Positions 58,621-64,000 of a DNA stretch of 64,000 nt are shown here, in pieces. Origin of the DNA: Thermothelomyces thermophilus ATCC 42464 (Eukaryota > Ascomycota > Sordariomycetes > Sordariales > Chaetomiaceae); NCBI RefSeq assembly GCF_000226095.1, contig NC_016472.1, forward strand, positions 9,920,001-9,984,000, in the 5' to 3' direction. Numbering within the stretch: position 1 is the first letter of the stretch; each line of letters begins with the position of its first letter. The position numbers were made by a program, and so were the translations under genes. The notes beneath the pieces are model-generated. The model saw only the letters and a program-made list of their open reading frames with translations. It did not search any database and was not told the DNA's origin.

Positions 58621-60254
58621 TCAGGCGTGCCCCTCGTCATTGATCTCCAGCTCATCAAAGTCATCCAGCAGCTCGTCCATGCTGATCTTAGGCCCGTCGT
58701 CGTCATCATCCATCGTCATCTCAGTCTCGGCGATGCTCATAGCGTCAGCATCCTGCTTCTTCTTCTTCTTGGTATTCTTGTACAGCGCCAGCGCCTGACG
58801 CAGTTCCTCGTCCTCCTCGACGTCGCGCAGGAACTGCTCGTACTCAGCCTCAAGACGGGCCTGGTCGGCCGCCTTGGGCAGCAGATCGCCCTCGTCCTTG
58901 GCCATGCGCTTGAGCTTCCAGTTGCGGCGCCTGTTCTTGCGGCGGTTGGGGTAGTGCTTCTTGACGAGCACCACGTCCGGGATCGTCGACCCGTACGCGC
59001 GTGAGTTCTCAATGGCGTCAAGCGCCTCCGAGTTAAAGTTGGTTCCAGTGAGCATGTACCCCATGACCGAGTCACCTGGCTTAAGCAAGCTACCGAGGTG
59101 TGTCCGGGCAAAGTAGGTGTTGTCGTTGACGCCGAGGTCCGAGGCGCGGGCTACTGTAGCCTCACCCAGCACCCACTTGCCCTTGCGCTGGCCTGTCGGC
59201 TCAATGTCCATGACGATGAACTCAACCATTTCAGTGGCACCAGCGAGCGGCTGAAAAGGTGCGCGCCAGTAGGCATCGGAACTGAGTTCGGCGGTCTGAA
59301 GTGTGTTCGGGTCGAGAAGATTGACAGATGTGCCTATCCTGTAGCACAGCACAAGCGGGGCGATATTGCCGAGCGACTTCGCGAGTTTCAAAGGCAACGC
59401 CACGAGGTCGTCTCTGCAGACCGGGACGAGCTCGGCCGAGAAGTTGAACTTGTAGGATTTGTTGCCGGTATGAGTGTCGGCTGAGATGAGATGCCTCGAT
59501 TCCTTAATGTGAACTGGAACCACCGATTTGAGGAAATGAACGAAGGCTTCCGCCTGGTTCCGTTGGGCGAAGTAGAAGTCGATACCGTCCTTCTCCTCTT
59601 TAATGTTTATTGTGTCCTTGTGCGCCTGGTGCTTGAGGATCAACTGTTCCAACAGGAGAAACGTCCTCTTGTGGGACACCTTCTGGCGGACCTGCACGGC
59701 GGCGCGCCACACGTTTGCCGTGTACGACTTTGCGCACTCGCGGCACTGTTGGTTTGCCACAATGTAGACCACCTCGAAGCTTTGCTGCATCATGACCCCA
59801 TCGGCAACCGCATCTTGGACCGTAATCTTGACTTTGATGCGGCGCGAGTGAGGTTCTGTCCAGACGAAGCGGGCGTCGACAATGCGGACCTTGCCCAGGT
59901 TCCGTAACCGTTTAAGGCAAATTGATAGCAACTCTCTGGATTCTGGGGCGGCCGCTACCCAGCTGTTAGGGGGCATCAGCCATCGGTCGCAATCTCGGCA
60001 GACGTGTAGCGTGGCCTCGCGTTGTATGCCTTGTGAGATGTCGACGGTGGATTTGATGCAATCGTAGCACAGAGCACCTGCAGACGCTGTGCCGTCAATG
60101 GGAGCGCCGCAGTTACAGCAAAGGATTCTGTCATTATGTCAGGACCAAAACATATTCTGGGGAATATCTCGACAAAAGCAACTCACGTTGCGCCTGTTCG
60201 GGCAGTGCCCATTTGTTGCATGGACACCATGCCCATGTCGGTATCGATGTCCAT
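58621..60254 (-). CDS. NMD3: 60S ribosomal export protein NMD3
   Basis: Proposed CDS is complement(join(58621..60127, 60187..60254)), 524 residues. The intron has GTGAGT/GACAG, phase 2. Nmd3 is the nuclear-export adaptor that carries the 60S subunit to Crm1 and is released in the cytoplasm. The N-terminal zinc-binding region is clear: ILCCNCGAPI, ALCYDCIKS, HVCRDCDRWLMPPNSW and QQCRECAKSY. Then follow the conserved VWRAAVQVRQKVSHKRTFLLLEQLILKH, DGIDFYFAQRNQAEAFVHFL and the basic RRKNRRRNWKLKRM. The C-terminus is acidic with leucine-rich segments (ISMDELLDDFDELEI), matching the export-signal region. I chose MDIDTDMGMV as the start because it directly precedes the zinc domain; an upstream in-frame ATG at 60434 would add 60 residues of unlikely sequence. 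Confidence 0.96.
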
Positions 60255-61196
60255 GATGGTGCTTCTGTTCTCTGCCTGCTCTCCCTTGCTTATGGTGTTC
60301 GGTTCGAGGGTATAGAGAGTTCCAACGAAGAAGAAAAGGACGTCGAGCCGTTGAGCTGTTGATAATCTCGGAAGAAGCGGGAAGACGGGCAGCTTGATGG
60401 CAGAATGCAATGCTCGTCTGAGCCAGCGGGGCAACTTTCTGCCTCCCAGGAAATTTTAGTTGCTGGTTGCCCCGCGCTGCTTGATAAGCGGCTTTATCGG
60501 ATGCCAGGGTCTCACTGTCGGGTCCCCTCAGAGCCGACCCACTAACCTACTAGTACTTCGTCGCGCCAAAGCCTGCTGATGTCGAGCGTTTGGCGTAACA
60601 GTGCGAAATACCGATACTCTGGTACGTTGTCCCAACATACGGATGCCTACCTCTCCGGATGCGGATGCTTTCGTTGTAGTCCGTAGTATTTATTAGGCGT
60701 GTCAGGAACACACACTACGGTGCAGGATATGCACAGTAATAACCCGGTCCTCGCAGGAACTCGGCGTGTCGAGAAGTTCACAAGTCCATCTCGTCTCGTT
60801 CACGGCAACTCTGCATGGTCATATATCCTCAGCAAAGCCGCTCGCCTCTCATGAACGGATTTCTCTGGCACGCACTGCTCCGTAGTGTTCGCCAACAGGC
60901 CAGGTAGATACAAACAACTTGCGTCGGGGATGTGTGTGGTGGGCTTCTGTTGAACATCGTCTCCGTCCGTTCAAGCCTTGTTGAAATGTCCAGGCCTTGA
61001 TAGGTTGTTGGTTGGGATCAGCCGTTATGAGCTGCGTCCAACCATCGGGGTACTCTTCAACTCGAAGAAGTCAAATTCAGGATTCGGTGGGCGCCGAAAT
61101 AATGGCAGGTGAGTGTGTTATGTCGGTAATTTCTGAGTAAGTCCGAATCAGAGCTCGCCATCTGAACAGGTTCGTGACGGCAATGCCATATCCTTT
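60255..61196. other. Intergenic spacer upstream of NMD3
   Basis: 942 bp holding the NMD3 promoter and the 3' UTR of the TTC1-like gene. CCGTAGT (60681) and ACTACGG (60714) form an inverted pair, and CCGTAGTG recurs at 60891. No gene was recognised. Confidence 0.5.
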
Positions 61197-62133
61197 CTAT
61201 TTCCCCCCGGTGCTCCTGAAGTTCACGCTGTACCCGCCTGTTTTCTCGTCCTTGACCATCTGGAAGTTGTCCGTACTCAACCCGAACGGCTTGAGTAACC
61301 CATTGCCCAGGTCTTTGAGCTTCGCCCACATTTCAGCCGTCTCCTTCTCCTGCGCCGCCTTGGCGAGGGGGGGCAGCGCTCGAAGCTGGGCATTGACAAT
61401 CTTCCTATCGGTCGCCGTCAGGTTTGACATGCCAGCCAGACGTTTGTAGTCTTCGATAGCGCCTTCCAGGTTCGACCAGCCGCCCAACTCGCTCCTAGCG
61501 CGCGCCCGTCGCATCAAGGCCTTGGCGCGTATCCTCGCAATGTCGTCACGGCGTTTCCGGCGAGCAGCCTCCACCGAATCGTCGGCGGGGTCAGCGGAGA
61601 GTGCGGGGCCGGCTTTGGCGGCGCCGGCGCTGATGATCTCGGCTTCAGCGTCGGCCGGCTCGCCGCCCGTGGAGCTGCCTGCGGCGGTGATACTCTGCCC
61701 CTGCTTCTCCTGCTTCTCCTGCTCCTCTTTCTCCTTCTCTTGCCTCTCTAGCCGATCAAGTCCATCCAAAGCAGTGGTGGCGTTGCTGATGGCTTCCTTC
61801 CATTCTTCTAGCTTCAGGTGGCAGGCGGCAATGTTGGACCGGAGCACGGCCAACTCGTAGTCTAAGTAGTTGGGGCAGACGGCAACGGCCTCATCATACT
61901 TGTTGATCGCAGTCTCGTATTTGCCGGACGTGAAGAGAGCATTTGCTTCGGCTTTGTGCGAATTCGACTCGGCGATCAAGGACTGTGTAAAAACAGGCGT
62001 GTTAGTGTCAGTTTGCCCACAGAGTTGGCGCTCGGTTACTTGCTGCTTCCTCCTCGGGATCGAACCTCTCCGGCTCGAGGTTTTCATAGTCGACCGCCGA
62101 CTCTGGTTCGACCTGTACCTTGTCTTTGCTCAT
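61197..62133 (-). CDS. TTC1-like tetratricopeptide repeat protein
   Basis: Proposed CDS is complement(join(61197..61982, 62044..62133)), 291 residues. The intron needs a GC-AG pair (GCAAGT...ACACAG) to keep frame; the alternative GTAACC donor one step downstream shifts the frame. Joined, the protein reads ERFDPEEE-SLIAESNSHKAEA and continues with a TPR region (NALFTSGKYETAINKYDEAV, LAVLRSNIAACHLKLEEWKEA), a Glu/Lys/Gln low-complexity linker (EKEKEEQEKQEKQ) and a third helical pair (KALMRRARARSELGGW). The C-terminal motif AKLKDLGNGLLKPFGLSTDN is characteristic of TTC1 proteins. TPR proteins of this type act as chaperone or signalling adaptors; the partner here is unknown. The first exon starts MSKDKVQVEPES. 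Confidence 0.88.
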
Positions 62134-63306
62134 TGTGCCGGCCTCTCTGTCCGGCGGGACCATTTGCAATCCGTGCTTTTCCAAGCAGGCTAACGCCGAT
62201 GCGCAACACCGCAGCGGTTATTAGAGGCGGAGGGCGCAGTGGATCCAGTCAAGGGGATTCACAGTGACAGGGGTTAGACTTACCGGAAATACCTATCGTT
62301 CCTGAAATGGAGGGGCATGCAACCGTGAAATTCGCACTCCATACTCGAGCAGCGTACGAACCTACGCAGTATGTAATTCGTTGAAATCAGCATAGCTACT
62401 CACATAGTACCTACCCTACCTAGGTAGATCAAGTTCTCGGCGCTATGCACTTACATCTCAGTGGGCAAGGGAGGAAACAGACTCAAAATCAACAACCATG
62501 AGCAACTTTTCTTATATGGAACCCTTGTACGGAGTAGGTACCTTACCTACGAAACGTACCTGGACAGGCTTGAGACGCGAAAAGTCGGCGCCGAGGGATC
62601 ATATTTTGAGAGAATGGGAGCATGATTGGTTCCTTCCCTATCTTTATTTATCTGCAAGTCTCAGGCGAGTCTCAGCTATCAATTCCCAATAGGTACTCCG
62701 TACAGAAGAAATCGACTTGATAATCGGTGCTGCCCCTCTCCCTGTCTTTTTCACCCTGAACAACTACTAATACATCCTTACATGTAATCCATACGGAATT
62801 CTCTACGGACGTATACGGGTCACTTCGAGAATGAAAGCAAACGACTAGGGAGAGCTCCGGGCTATCTTCGAGTTTCACTGCCTACTCACACTAACCCATA
62901 CCGGCGAGACTAGCAAGTAAAGTTCGTGCTTGGCGCGAGTACAGCACACTTTTAGGGCTTGCATTCATGAGAAAACTAGCACCGTGATTGCTCCACTGTG
63001 CATGGGCTTCCATTGTTCCTTTCGCTGTTTTCCAGTACATACAATACCGTAGTGTACATACAGGTACAGATTAATTTAGTTCCCCTCTTCGACCGACCCC
63101 GCGATCTCTGTTGAATAACAATAAGGAGGCGGGGTGAGTCAACAATCGTGGATCTGAAAACAACAGAACATCGATCTGTAGCCTGCGCAAAAGCTGGCGC
63201 CGGAAAAAAATCTGGGGAAACCACACTTGATCCGGTTTTCTATCAGTACTCTGCGCAACAACTCAACTCCTCAAATTTCCTTGCGCCGATTTCCCACAGG
63301 CAGAAA
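62134..63306. promoter_or_regulatory. Divergent intergenic region upstream of the TTC1-like and HAD genes
   Basis: 1.17 kb between two divergent starts, holding both promoters. Short CCTACCTAGGTAG-type palindromic stretches occur near 62415-62435, and TACGGAGTAGGTACC at 62528. No gene was recognised. Confidence 0.45.
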
Positions 63307-64000
63307 ATGGCTCCCAGAACCGAGTGAGTCCCATGTCCCTGAGCCAATGACCGACGTATGAGGCGGCTAACGACCGATTTCCAGTTTCCCGCCGGTCCGG
63401 GCCTGTCTCTTCGACATGGACGGCCTCCTCCTGGACACCGAAGATCTCTACACGCTCTGCATCAACCTGGTCCTGGAGAAGTACCAGCGCCCCAAACTGC
63501 CATGGAGCATCAAGGCCAAGCTCCAAGGCCGCCCGGGCCCCGCCGCCACCAAGCTCTTCCGCGAATGGGCCCAGCTGCCCATCAGCCAGGAGGAGTACCT
63601 CGAGGAGCTTCTCGCCCTGCAGATGAAGCACTTCCCTACGACCCAGCCCCTGCCGGGCGTGCCCGAGCTCCTCTCCAGCCTCGGCCGCACTCGCTACTGG
63701 GACCTCAAGAAGAATAAGGAGGCGACCACCTCCTCCTCCTCCTCCGCCGACGGCTCCGCCGCCACCGCCCCCAGCACCACGCCTCACCGGGTGCACATCG
63801 CCCTGGCGACGTCGTCGCACGAGTCCAACTTCCGCCTCAAGACGGACCACCTGCAGGAGCTCTTCTCCGTCTTCCCGACCGCCCGCCGCGTCCTCGGCGA
63901 CGACCCGCGCATCCCGCCCGGCCGGGGAAAGCCCCTGCCGGACATCTTCCTGGTGGCCCTCCGGACCATCAACGAGTCCCTGCCGCCGGGGGAGCGGCCG
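63307..64000 (+). CDS. HAD-superfamily phosphatase (5' part; runs off window)
   Basis: Visible CDS is join(63307..63323, 63385..>64000), 211 residues so far. The first exon is only 17 nt (MAPRT plus two bases), with GTGAGT/TTCCAG splice sites, phase 2. The catalytic motif I is FDMDGLLLDTED (nucleophile Asp about residue 16, acid/base Asp 18), followed by a helical cap (YQRPKLPWSIKAKLQGRPG) and motif II in IALATSS near residue 165. This is the layout of the GS1/HDHD1 (pseudouridine-5'-phosphatase-like) and 2-deoxyglucose-6-phosphatase group. The exact substrate is not determinable. A Ser/Ala/Thr-rich insert (ATTSSSSSADGSAATAPSTT) sits between cap and motif II. The remaining motifs lie beyond the window. 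Confidence 0.85.

Overview
The window is nuclear DNA of a filamentous ascomycete (Pezizomycotina, probably a Sordariomycete; this is inferred from gene style, not searched). Genes are GC-rich with short GT-AG introns and CTAAC-type branch points. They surround a roughly 30 kb AT-rich block in which CpA and TpG are strongly depleted and CAA/CAG codons have become TAA/TAG, the signature of repeat-induced point mutation (RIP).

Layout. 1-11144 holds the 3' end of a Gly/Pro-rich protein gene, a conserved TPR-like fungal protein (minus), a secreted/membrane DOMON-cytochrome b561-type protein (plus, seven exons) and an SRPK-like protein kinase (minus, five exons), then a gene-poor spacer. 11145-40784 is a complete set of nested LTR retrotransposons that I could resolve because all four insertions keep matching 5-bp target duplications: a Ty1/copia element D (minus, TSD AAGAG) was entered by Ty3/gypsy element A (plus, TSD TAGAT) and by Ty3/gypsy element C (minus, TSD TCTAT), and C was entered by element B (minus, TSD TTTAT), a sibling of A. 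Subtracting the inserts gives 7.0 kb for D, 7.6 kb for A, 7.4 kb for C and 7.6 kb for B. All coding capacity is destroyed by RIP. A solo LTR of the D family, in the opposite orientation and with its own TSD (ATGGG), lies 212 bp further right at 40997-41207.

41213-64000 is gene-dense again: a single-pass membrane protein (plus), a long mitochondrial-type PPR protein (minus), phosphomevalonate kinase ERG8 (plus), an aldehyde dehydrogenase (minus), the pre-rRNA processing factor ESF2 (plus), the 60S export adaptor NMD3 (minus), a TTC1-type TPR protein with a probable GC-AG intron (minus) and the 5' part of a HAD-family phosphatase (plus, runs off the window).

The genes are mostly unrelated housekeeping functions. 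ESF2 and NMD3 both serve ribosome production and face each other 3' to 3'; ERG8 belongs to the mevalonate/sterol pathway. No biosynthetic cluster, CRISPR array, rRNA or convincing tRNA was seen. The most informative part of the window is the nested, RIP-silenced retrotransposon island and the LTR promoter difference between its two sibling gypsy copies.
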